A stretch of DNA of 35,377 nucleotides from JBFMHP01 sp964557295 (lineage in GTDB: Bacteria; Pseudomonadota; Gammaproteobacteria; RBG-16-57-12), in NCBI GenBank assembly GCA_964557295.1, contig CAZKZP010000031.1:1-35377 (forward strand), in the 5' to 3' direction. The notes under the pieces were generated by a model. The model saw only the letters and a program-made list of their open reading frames with translations, was not told the DNA's origin and ran no database searches. Positions 26,082-33,390 of this stretch are shown here, one piece after another. The position numbers and the translations under genes were made by a program. Within the stretch, counting starts at the first letter, position 1, and each line of letters starts with the position of its first letter.

Positions 26082-26756
26082 TTAACAACCCTCTCCTTCC
26101 TCAGGATGCTTCCCCGTCAGCGGCACGAAGGCCACGTCCAGCACCTTGCGCACCTCAACATTGCCATCCGCCGTTTTCTCGGCGACCAGCAGTTCCTGGT
26201 GCATATAGGGCAGACCGACCGGGATCACCAAGCGGGCGCCAACCTTAAGTTGCTCCAACAGCGGCTGCGGGATATTCGGCGCGGCGGCGGTGACGATGAT
26301 CCCGTCAAACGGCGCGTGTTCCGGCCAGCCATAATAGCCATCACCCTGACGTGAAACAACGTTGTCATACCCCAAGCGTTTCAGCCGTGCACTGGCCTCC
26401 TCGGCCAGTGCCGCGACGATCTCGATACTGTAGACCTGCGCGACCACCTGCGCGAGGATCGCGGCCTGATAGCCGGAGCCCGTGCCGATCTCCAGTACCA
26501 CATCCTCGGGTTGCGGATTCAGCAGATCGGTCATCAAGGCGACGATGTAGGGCTGGGAGATGGTCTGACCATGCCCAATCGATAAGGGACCGTTGTCATA
26601 AGCGAACGGCAGCAGCTCGGCCGGGACAAACTCATGGCGCGGCACCTGTTGCATCGCCGCCATCACCCGCGGATCGAACGCCTCCTTGCCGATCCAGCGC
26701 CGGGTCAGCTCCACCTCGCGCTCGATGTCTTGCATCATTCTGTTTGGTTTTGACAT
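26082..26756 (-). CDS. pcm: Protein-L-isoaspartate O-methyltransferase
   Basis: This enzyme methylates isoaspartate residues in aged proteins with S-adenosylmethionine, starting their repair. I placed the start at ATG 26756 (MSKPNRMM) because it follows a strong GGGAGGTG, giving 224 residues; an ATG 18 bases upstream lacks this. The motifs GHGQTISQPYIVALMTDLL and LEIGTGSGYQAAILAQV (SAM-binding motif I), and FDGIIVTAAAPNIPQPLLEQLK, identify the family. It is divergent from transaldolase across about 155 bases. In many gammaproteobacteria pcm lies with surE, truD and rpoS; here it does not. Confidence 0.95.
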   Translation of the reverse strand: MSKPNRMMQDIEREVELTRRWIGKEAFDPRVMAAMQQVPRHEFVPAELLPFAYDNGPLSIGHGQTISQPYIVALMTDLLNPQPEDVVLEIGTGSGYQAAILAQVVAQVYSIEIVAALAEEASARLKRLGYDNVVSRQGDGYYGWPEHAPFDGIIVTAAAPNIPQPLLEQLKVGARLVIPVGLPYMHQELLVAEKTADGNVEVRKVLDVAFVPLTGKHPEEGEGC

Positions 26757-26853
26757 ATTGCACCTCCCTTCCATTCAGTTTAGGCGAAATCGCCCTATTT
26801 TCCTCTTTGGATTGTGTCATCTCCGGGCAACAAGACGATCGAGAAAGAGTGGC

Positions 26854-26859
26854 TATAAT
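26854..26859 (+). promoter_or_regulatory. Possible -10 box of the transaldolase promoter
   Basis: A perfect TATAAT at 26854-26859 lies 52 bases ahead of the tal start. The -35 position has no good match, but TGG just upstream is close to an extended -10 element. Only the -10 is seen; the rest is inferred. Confidence 0.45.
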
Positions 26860-26911
26860 TTCATGGGGTGCGCTAATAAATCATAACTCATATGTTAAGG
26901 AGGCCCTCACC

Positions 26912-28027
26912 ATGAACCGTTACCTACAATTACTAGAACACGGTCAATCGCTCTGGCTGGACTACATCGATCGCAATCTCGTGATCAATGGGGGTTTGAA
27001 GGCACTCGTGAATCAAGGGTTGCGGGGAGTGACCAGCAATCCCACCATCTTCCACAAGGCCGTATTGTCGGGCCATGAATATGATGAGCAGGTTCGCGAG
27101 TTGGTCGCCGCCGACCACGAGATCGACGAATTGCTGCTTTACCGCTGGATCACGTTGCAAGACATCCAGATGGCGGCGGACATTTTACGAGGGATTTATG
27201 ACAGCAGCGGCGGCGAGGATGGGTACGTCAGTCTGGAGGTGCCGCCCGATATCGCGCACGACACCAAGGCCACGGTGAAGGCCGCCCAGCAATTATGGAA
27301 TGAGATTCAGCGGCCCAATCTCATGATCAAGGTGCCCGCTACCCGCGAAGGCCTGCCCGCGATCGAGCGGCTGCTCGCCGGCGGGATCAATGTCAATGTC
27401 ACGCTGCTCTTTTCAACCACGCGCTACGAAGAAGTGCTGCAAGCCGTGCTGCGTGGATTGGCTGCCAATCCGGAGCCTAGATTCGTGGCGACGGTGGCCT
27501 CGTTTTTTGTCAGCCGCATCGACGCGAAAATCGATCCCCAGCTGGCACAGATCGACACGCCAGAAGCCAAGTCACTGCAAGGCCGCATCGCCATCGCCAA
27601 TGCCAAGATGGCATATCAGATCTTCAAACAATTCTGCCAGAGTGATGCCTACAAGGCGCAGCGCAATCGTGGCGCCCGGATCCCACGTCTGCTCTGGGGC
27701 AGCACCGGCACGAAGAATCCCGCGTATTCCGATGTGTTGTATGTCGAGCAGCTCATCGGCCAGCATACGATCAACACCGTCCCCCCCAACACCCTGGACG
27801 CCCTCCTGCACCACGCGGACATCCGTTCCACCCTGGATGCAGATCTCGAAGCGGCCCGGCGCGACCTGGCAGCCCTGCGGCAGCTCGGCATCGATCTGGA
27901 GACCATCACCCAGCAATTGGAGGTGGAGGGGGTCACGAGCTTTGCCGACTCCTACAGCAAACTGCTGGCCGCACTCAAGCACAAGTGCCTGACGGCCACC
28001 AAACTCTTCGCCGGCAGTGAAGCGTGA
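26912..28027 (+). CDS. tal: Transaldolase
   Basis: Transaldolase moves a three-carbon dihydroxyacetone unit between sugar phosphates in the non-oxidative pentose phosphate pathway. The start at 26912 follows AAGGAGG (26897-26903); the open frame extends upstream to 26351 but that part is antisense to pcm and not coding. The 371-residue product is of the longer bacterial type. It shows the GVTSNPTIFHKAV motif (39-51), the Schiff-base lysine K140 in MIKVPATREGLPAIE, GINVNVTLLFS and ASFFVSRIDAKID, then RLLWGSTGTKNPAYSD. It seems to be transcribed alone or with the small gene at 28092. Confidence 0.95.
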   Translation: MNRYLQLLEHGQSLWLDYIDRNLVINGGLKALVNQGLRGVTSNPTIFHKAVLSGHEYDEQVRELVAADHEIDELLLYRWITLQDIQMAADILRGIYDSSGGEDGYVSLEVPPDIAHDTKATVKAAQQLWNEIQRPNLMIKVPATREGLPAIERLLAGGINVNVTLLFSTTRYEEVLQAVLRGLAANPEPRFVATVASFFVSRIDAKIDPQLAQIDTPEAKSLQGRIAIANAKMAYQIFKQFCQSDAYKAQRNRGARIPRLLWGSTGTKNPAYSDVLYVEQLIGQHTINTVPPNTLDALLHHADIRSTLDADLEAARRDLAALRQLGIDLETITQQLEVEGVTSFADSYSKLLAALKHKCLTATKLFAGSEA

Positions 28028-28091
28028 CAGACAAAGAGGCGCGGTTTGGGTATCCTGTCATGATCAATCCACGGAGATGAGTAGCTGAATC

Positions 28092-28310
28092 ATGGCCATC
28101 CATTACGACGTCCTGCCAGATGAAGCAACCGGGCAATGGTTCTTCATCGTCTTCAGCGACGAGGACGCCTATATCTACCAGAGTCAGCCCGCATTCGTCT
28201 CGGAAGAAGAGGCCGAGACGAACGTGCTGCGCTGGATCGCCGACAATCTCCTCGCCTCTCCCGAAGACGCGCAGAAAGAGCGAGAGCATCAGGAGGCATC
28301 TCAGTCCTGA
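28092..28310 (+). CDS. Small acidic hypothetical protein
   Basis: I do not recognise this 72-residue product. It is acidic, with an aromatic N-terminal half (WFFIVFSDEDAYIYQSQPAFVSEEEAE) that may form a small beta-sheet, and a Glu/Gln-rich helical end. A GGAG lies rather far (about 15 bases) ahead of the ATG. Balanced codon use and position 64 bases after tal, in the same direction, favour a real gene, possibly on the tal transcript. No signal peptide or membrane helix is seen. Confidence 0.55.
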   Translation: MAIHYDVLPDEATGQWFFIVFSDEDAYIYQSQPAFVSEEEAETNVLRWIADNLLASPEDAQKEREHQEASQS

Positions 28311-28726
28311 GCCGGGGAAATCCCGTGGGGACTATGCATACGCCAACGCATCACGCGTTGGAATCTGAATCGCGCGACGCGCCGGAATGCGGCTCGCCGC
28401 CATCCGAAGACCAGGGTCGTCAGCAGCGTAATCAAGAACCCCTCGCCACTGAATACATAGCGCAACGCGGCGCCCAGCATCAGCTTAGAGGGACGCCAGC
28501 CGCTCAACACAATAGGGCATGATGTATGCCGGCAACGCTGGCGCGTCTGCCGGCCTACGATGTTCATAGAACCTTTGAGCATGATTTTTCACGGATAGTT
28601 GGACTTGAGAGAATCACACATGTCTCTACTTCGCATCGCGTTTCTTGTGGGTGCCATCACAGATGCTTTCGCAATCCTCCCCATGCGCGCCACTTCGCAG
28701 CAGAAGATTGGGAAGGTAGCCTAACC
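28311..28726. other. Intergenic region, no clear gene
   Basis: These 416 bases hold no ORF I can support on either strand. A perfect hairpin CCAACGC-ATCAC-GCGTTGG lies at 28343-28361, soon after the small gene, but no U-tract follows. A 93-codon minus-strand ORF (28301-28582) has one hydrophobic stretch and an Arg-rich end but no family resemblance. The upstream part of the serine hydrolase frame (28526-28726) reads as His/Arg/Cys-rich text and seems non-coding. Confidence 0.55.
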
Positions 28727-29815
28727 ATGCGCCACATCGAATCCTCGCCGCAGACCCGTGATTATCTGGATCATCTGATACAGAAAAAACGAGTGCCTGG
28801 AATCCAATATCTCGTGGTCGATGCGCAAAACATTCAGTTTGAATATTGTGGCGGCTACCGCGACATCCAGGCCAATCTCGCGGTAACGCCGGAAACGACC
28901 TTCATGGCCAGTTCAACCACAAAAGTGCTCACCGCGGCCGCCGTCTTGCAGTTGATTGAACGGGGCAAGGTGGAACTGGATCGGAGTTTGAGCACCTACT
29001 ATTCCAACCACCCCTACGGCATGCAAGTCACCATTCGCCATCTGCTCAACCAAACTTCCGGCATTCCCAATCCATTGCCGCTCAGATGGCTACATAGCTT
29101 GGAAGCACATGCCGCTTTCGATGAAGATCAAGCCCTGCAAAACGTAATGTGCGGGCATCCCCGGCTTACCTCCATCCCCGGCGACAAATACGCCTACTCC
29201 AATATTTCATACTGGTTACTCGGCAAGGTGATTCAGGCGGCATCGGGCCAGAGTTATTGCGAGTATATGCGGCAGAATGTGTTCGCCACGCTGCGCATCA
29301 ATCAGGCCGAGATGAATTGTGTCATCCCCGACGCCACCCAAAAGGCACGGGGCTATCAGCACAGATATTCGCTGCTGAGTATTCTCGCGCCGCTACTGAT
29401 GGACAAGACGCTGCTGGAGGCTACCGAAGCGCGGTGGGTGCGCCTAAGACCGGTGTACATGAACGGAGCGGCGTATGGCGGACTCATCGGAACGGCGCAC
29501 GGGTTCTCACTCTTCCTGCAGGATCAATTGCGGGAAAAACCGCTGCTATTCAGCCCGGAGACCCGGAAGCTCTTCTTCTCGCAGCAAAAGAATAACCACG
29601 GCAAGGATATCGAAACCACCCTTGGATGGCACACGGGGCGAGTGACTGATATCCAGTATTACGGCAAACCGGGTGGCGGGCCTGGGTTTCAGAGCAACCT
29701 CCGGGTCTATCCGGCGAGAGGTATTGCCAGTGTTTGGTTTGTCAACGCGACTGGCGTCAGTGAAGGTGCGATCAATAGGTTTACGGATACACTGGATCGG
29801 CAGTTTTTGACATAG
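28727..29815 (+). CDS. Serine hydrolase, beta-lactamase class C-like fold
   Basis: The 362-residue protein belongs to the beta-lactamase-related serine hydrolases (AmpC, esterase EstB, DD-peptidase-like). The start at 28727 follows GGAAGGT at 28711-28717 and removes a non-coding-looking extension. The active-site motif S63-T-T-K66 lies in MASSTTKVLTAAAVLQL, and the second motif Y157-S-N159 in GDKYAYSNISYWLLG. The third box appears as GKPGGGPGF in place of the usual HxG or KTG. It has no signal peptide, so a cytoplasmic esterase or peptidase is more likely than an antibiotic-degrading enzyme. The substrate is unknown. It stands alone between two intergenic regions. Confidence 0.88.
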   Translation: MRHIESSPQTRDYLDHLIQKKRVPGIQYLVVDAQNIQFEYCGGYRDIQANLAVTPETTFMASSTTKVLTAAAVLQLIERGKVELDRSLSTYYSNHPYGMQVTIRHLLNQTSGIPNPLPLRWLHSLEAHAAFDEDQALQNVMCGHPRLTSIPGDKYAYSNISYWLLGKVIQAASGQSYCEYMRQNVFATLRINQAEMNCVIPDATQKARGYQHRYSLLSILAPLLMDKTLLEATEARWVRLRPVYMNGAAYGGLIGTAHGFSLFLQDQLREKPLLFSPETRKLFFSQQKNNHGKDIETTLGWHTGRVTDIQYYGKPGGGPGFQSNLRVYPARGIASVWFVNATGVSEGAINRFTDTLDRQFLT

Positions 29816-29927
29816 CGCCGAGTAGCGCCTGGCTCATGTCGGATGTAGCGGGCGGCAGCATTGATCGGAGGAGTGTTCCTGCGGGTCGGCTTACCACTAC
29901 CCGCCCCCTTAGCCGGCCCTTCGGGCA

Positions 29928-29950
29928 CCCTCTCCCGCCGCGGGAGAGGG
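29928..29950. repeat. REP-like palindrome (CCCTCTCCCGC / GCGGGAGAGGG)
   Basis: Two perfect 11-base arms, CCCTCTCCCGC and GCGGGAGAGGG, are separated by one base, with a smaller GCCC-TTC-GGGC hairpin just to the left. Repeats of this form are scattered between genes in many proteobacterial genomes and act as REP elements or terminators. It lies between the convergent serine hydrolase and BCAM0308-family genes. Confidence 0.7.
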
Positions 29951-30046
29951 AGTCAGTGCGGCCTCTGACCGCAGTTCCTTGAGTAGGGGTCGAAGAAGAA
30001 AAATCGCCCACACGCATCGGCGGTGAGTATGCCCGACGACTGCGGA

Positions 30047-30550
30047 TCAGCGCGACCAGCTCACCCGCAGCATGACGTCCTCATCCGTATACTGAAAATT
30101 GAGCGCGCCTTGATAGGCATGATGCAGCGCCTCGCCCACGGCGCGGGACAGGTGCGGATCTGTGAAGGTGATGACCCGATTGCCTTCCTCTTCCGTGACA
30201 GCCATGATGCGCTGCATCGGATGTTCAGTCTTGTGCTGCCGCTCGGTGTTGTGCACGAGGTGCATGATCTCCGCTTCATGCTGCGCAAAGAACGGGCCAC
30301 TGATGGTAAGAAGTCCCGCCGGCACGCGATCGCGGATCCGATGGCACGCCGGGCACAGCTCTTCATGAGCGCCCGCCTGCGCCGCCTCCCAGGTCCAGCG
30401 GCCTTTGTGATACACGGCCTTGCATTCGGGGCATACCGTCGGCTCAGGGAGCTTGCGCTTGGATTTATAGGGATCGTGCTCCATCTCACGAATCAATTTA
30501 TCGCGCCGGCCTTGGTGCTGATATTCCGTTGATTTATGGGGACCTGTCAT
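30047..30550 (-). CDS. BCAM0308 family zinc-ribbon protein
   Basis: This 167-residue protein matches the family named after BCAM0308 of Burkholderia cenocepacia, whose function is unknown. Typical segments are RRDKLIREMEHDPYKSKRKLPEPTVCPECKAVYHKGRW and GAHEELCPACHRIRDRVPAG. Four cysteines (C40, C43, C66, C69) form a likely zinc ribbon, and the C-terminal half (HLSRAVGEALHHAYQGALNFQY) ends VSWSR. The start follows AGGAGG. It lies 25 bases after the BON-domain gene and is co-transcribed with it. By its gene number the founding member falls in the low-oxygen-activated locus of Burkholderia, so a stress role is plausible but inferred. Confidence 0.85.
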   Translation of the reverse strand: MTGPHKSTEYQHQGRRDKLIREMEHDPYKSKRKLPEPTVCPECKAVYHKGRWTWEAAQAGAHEELCPACHRIRDRVPAGLLTISGPFFAQHEAEIMHLVHNTERQHKTEHPMQRIMAVTEEEGNRVITFTDPHLSRAVGEALHHAYQGALNFQYTDEDVMLRVSWSR

Positions 30551-30575
30551 GCTGCCTCCTAGGTTTATCGCGAGA

Positions 30576-31310
30576 TTAGATCCTCGCCTGGATGTTGTTG
30601 CAAACCTCGGTCACGCCTGGAACGTACCAGGCGTCGAGCGCCGCCAGTTTCTTTTCCTCCTGGCTGGCCACATAACCTTCCAACGTCACCACGCGGTTTT
30701 TCACATGAATCGAAAGCTGGCTGGCATGCACCAGCGGGTCTTTTTCCAGGATCATGCGCACCGCGTCGCTGAGTTCATCATCGTTGTCCTGCTCCGCCGG
30801 CACCACATGCAGATAGTTCTCCGCCAATTCACAACCGGCGATCCACCACAGCAGGGTTTCCGCCAGGCGCAGATGACTGAGACTGCCGACCTGCCCGCTC
30901 AGCCGCACCACGCCTCCTTCGGCCGAGATATCGATCTCGCCAGTCGAATCGGCGCGCGGCAGACGCACCTCATCCCAAACCCCACTGCGATACACCCGTA
31001 AGCCGTAGTCGAGAAAAGCTGGCTCATTCTGCAGGATATACAGCGCTTGATTACGCAGGGCCCCGTCTTCGACCGGCTCGGCGGATGCAATGCGCAACCG
31101 ATCGATCACCGGGACCGCGCCGGCCACGCGCAAGGCCGCGGAAACCGCGCGTTTTTTCGCCACGATATCCTCGAGGGTCCCCTCGAGCACCAGCGCATTG
31201 TCGCGAAAAACCACGTTGATCGGATGTCGCAAGGTATCGATTCTTGTATCACGATTGAGCTCCTCGAAAACGTGCTCCATGAGATCTAAGGGTGTGAATT
31301 CCGTCAGCAT
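30576..31310 (-). CDS. BON-domain protein
   Basis: BON domains are small alpha/beta modules thought to bind phospholipids or ligands, often in stress-response or osmotic proteins. The 244-residue product seems to hold about three such repeats: about 8-75 (NVVFRDNALVLEGTLEDIVAKKRAV), about 80-160 (EIDISAEGGVVRLSGQVGSL) and about 170-244 (LSIHVKNRVVTLEGYVASQEEKKLA). No signal peptide is visible, unlike OsmY, so it should be cytoplasmic. GAGAGG precedes the ATG. It is first in a two-gene unit with the BCAM0308-family gene. Confidence 0.8.
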   Translation of the reverse strand: MLTEFTPLDLMEHVFEELNRDTRIDTLRHPINVVFRDNALVLEGTLEDIVAKKRAVSAALRVAGAVPVIDRLRIASAEPVEDGALRNQALYILQNEPAFLDYGLRVYRSGVWDEVRLPRADSTGEIDISAEGGVVRLSGQVGSLSHLRLAETLLWWIAGCELAENYLHVVPAEQDNDDELSDAVRMILEKDPLVHASQLSIHVKNRVVTLEGYVASQEEKKLAALDAWYVPGVTEVCNNIQARI

Positions 31311-31355
31311 GCTTCGACCTCTCTCGTTTGCTGAGGTTGGTAATTCTCATCATAC

Positions 31356-31363
31356 AAGTATAG
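31356..31363 (-). promoter_or_regulatory. Possible sigma-S-type -10 element of the BON/BCAM0308 operon
   Basis: On the minus strand CTATACTT matches the extended -10 favoured by sigma-S. It lies about 45 bases ahead of the BON-domain ATG. The -35 is weak (TTGAGT at 19-bp spacing). Stationary-phase control would suit a stress cluster but is inferred. Confidence 0.4.
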
Positions 31364-31426
31364 ATCCTGTCATGAGATATCACTCAAACATGAAAATGCA
31401 CCGATTTACTCTTTTATTCATGGAAA

Positions 31427-31454
31427 AAGACAACGCCGAAGTATCGACTATAAT
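31427..31454 (+). promoter_or_regulatory. Possible promoter of the helical protein/CapA operon
   Basis: AAGACA (31427-31432) and a perfect TATAAT (31449-31454) are 16 bp apart on the plus strand. The start would be near 31461, about 60 bases before the chosen ATG at 31525. Confidence 0.45.
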
Positions 31455-31524
31455 TTATATGAGGAATAATGCGCGGTCATCCGCACCCAAAATAAAGGCC
31501 GAGAAAGATCACCCAGCAATCGCC

Positions 31525-32085
31525 ATGAACACACAACAAAACCGCCATCACGACATCAGCACCTTTCGCGTCATCGAAATCTGGATCACACGTGCGCACT
31601 CCCTGAAAGAGGCGGCCGAAGTGTTCTGGAAATCCTACGAGGAAATCAGCCGCTTCACCCACGCCACTCGCTCATTGGAAATCGAGCGCACCCTTCAGGA
31701 AGAAGCCGCGATGGCGCGATCGGGATTGAACATGACATACCTCTATCTGGCCACCTTCGCTATTCACCAGCTGGCAACGGGCATACTGACGGCACGCCAT
31801 CCAAGAAGGTCTTTTCCACCACCGCAAGAATATCAATTCATCCTGCTGGTGGAGGAATGCGGCGCGACACTCACATCCGAACAGAAGCGGGTGCTCAAGG
31901 CCATCGAAAACAGCCATGCCTGGCAGCGGTTATATCCGGATATGCCGCACCCCTTGCCCAAAAACATTGAGCGCATCTTAAGTCGACAATGCGCCGCGCC
32001 CTGCGTCGTCGCGGCAAAGGAACACAAACAGCTCGATCTGTTGTTTGAGCAATTGCTGCACTTGGCCAAGATATTGAATGAATAA
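31525..32085 (+). CDS. Helical protein of unknown function, HEPN-like
   Basis: I do not recognise a named family for this 186-residue protein. It looks all-helical. The layout, with TYLYLATFAIHQLATGIL in the middle and FILLVEECGATLTSEQKRVLKAIENSHAWQRLYPD after it, resembles HEPN-domain proteins. There a helix with ATF/ASF-like start precedes a HDL motif and a closing RYP motif. The catalytic Arg-x4-6-His of HEPN RNases is not visible, so it would be a non-catalytic member if the likeness is real. The start is uncertain: ATG 31525 has no good ribosome site, and ATG 31459 is in frame but overlaps the -10 box. It overlaps the capA-like gene by 8 bases. Confidence 0.55.
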   Translation: MNTQQNRHHDISTFRVIEIWITRAHSLKEAAEVFWKSYEEISRFTHATRSLEIERTLQEEAAMARSGLNMTYLYLATFAIHQLATGILTARHPRRSFPPPQEYQFILLVEECGATLTSEQKRVLKAIENSHAWQRLYPDMPHPLPKNIERILSRQCAAPCVVAAKEHKQLDLLFEQLLHLAKILNE

Positions 32086-33312
32086 GCGGGATTTCCTGCG
32101 ATTTATGACCGGCGCCGGCCTCGCGTGCAGCACGAGCTGTAAATGGAATCCGACACGAGCGCATGCTACGCAAACGAACATGAACAAACAGACCACCAGC
32201 GTCGATCCCAACCTCATCACGCTATTCCTCTGCGGCGATGTCATGACCGGACGCGGCATCGACCAGATCCTGCCCCACCCGTCCAATCCGCGCATTTTCG
32301 AACCGGCGGCACACTCGGCCCTGGCTTATGTAGAACTGGCGGAAGAGGTCAGCGGCCCCATAACGCGGCCGGTGGATTTCGCGTACATCTGGGGTGATGC
32401 GCTCGCCGAATTTGCACGCATCACGCCCGATGCCCGCATCATCAACCTGGAAACCGCGGTGACCACCAGCGATGATGTCTGGCCCAAAGGTATCAACTAT
32501 CGCATGCACCCCAAGAACATCCCCTGCCTGAGCGCCGCGCATATCGATTGCTGCGTGCTGGCGAACAACCACGTGCTGGATTGGGGCTACTCAGGCCTCG
32601 CGGAAACCCTGTCTTCCCTGGCGGCGGCCGGCATCCGCACCGCCGGCGCGGGCCACGATATCAACCAGGCCCAGGCGCCCACTATCATCGATGTAAGAAC
32701 AAAGGCCGCATCATCATCCTGGCTTACGGCAGCGAAACCAGCGGCATTGGCCGGGACTGGGGTGCCAGCCGCTCGCGCGCCGGCGTCAATCTCTTGCCGG
32801 ATCTTTCATCTCACACGGTCGAGAAGATCGCGCAGGATGTGCTCCCGCTGAAACAGCGCCATGACCTCGTCGTCTTCTCGATACACTGGGGTGGCAATTG
32901 GGGTTACGATATTCCAGAGGCACAGCGGGAATTCGCCCACCAGTTGATTGATCAGGCCGGTATCGACATCGTCTACGGGCATTCCTCGCATCACATCAAA
33001 GGCATCGAGGTCTATCGCGGCAAGCCCATCCTGTACGGCTGCGGGGATTTCCTCAATGACTACGAAGGCATCGGCGGTTATGAATGGTATCGCGGGGATT
33101 TGTCCTTAATGTATTTCGTCACATTGAACGGCGAGAGTGGTGCGCTGATGCAACTGGAAATGACGCCGATGCAAACGCGCAAATTCCGCGCCCACTACGC
33201 CACACCACAGGATCTGCATTGGATCACGCATCTGCTCAATCGGGAAGGCAAGGATTTCGGAACCCACGTGGATGCAACCACAGAGGCTCGTTTGAGGTTG
33301 AGATGGAAGTAG
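32078..33312 (+). pseudogene. CapA family protein (metallophosphatase fold), with a -1 frameshift
   Basis: CapA/PgsA-type proteins (poly-gamma-glutamate capsule family) have a calcineurin-like metallophosphatase fold. The N-terminal frame gives a possible export signal (MNKRDFLRFMTGAGLACS), then CGDVMTGRGID, INLETAVTTSDD and LANNHVLDWGYSGLAETL. After TIIDV the sequence jumps to the -1 frame at about 32693-32696 and continues GRIIILAYGSETSGIGRDW, SIHWGGNWGYD, VYGHSSHHIKGIEVYRGKPILYGCGDFLNDYE. One extra base after GATGT would restore a protein of about 411 residues. The full set of motifs on both sides means the gene was recently intact, or the break is an assembly error. It overlaps the helical protein gene by 8 bases. 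Confidence 0.88.
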
Positions 33313-33390
33313 CATATCTGCTAATACTGTGTTATTGAATCAGTTGTAAAAAATAACGAGTTCAAGTATCACATTACATAGTGCGAAAAC

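Noticed and set aside
26351..26911. N-terminal extension of the transaldolase frame
   Set aside because: It runs antisense through pcm, reads as Arg/Ser/Pro-rich text, and a strong AAGGAGG precedes the ATG at 26912.
28301..28582. 93-codon minus-strand ORF with a hydrophobic segment
   Set aside because: No family resemblance, Arg-rich frame typical of a shadow, and no clear neighbours; evidence is too weak.
28526..28726. Upstream extension of the serine hydrolase frame
   Set aside because: His/Arg/Cys-rich text without family likeness; the ATG at 28727 has a good GGAAGGT and gives the normal fold start.
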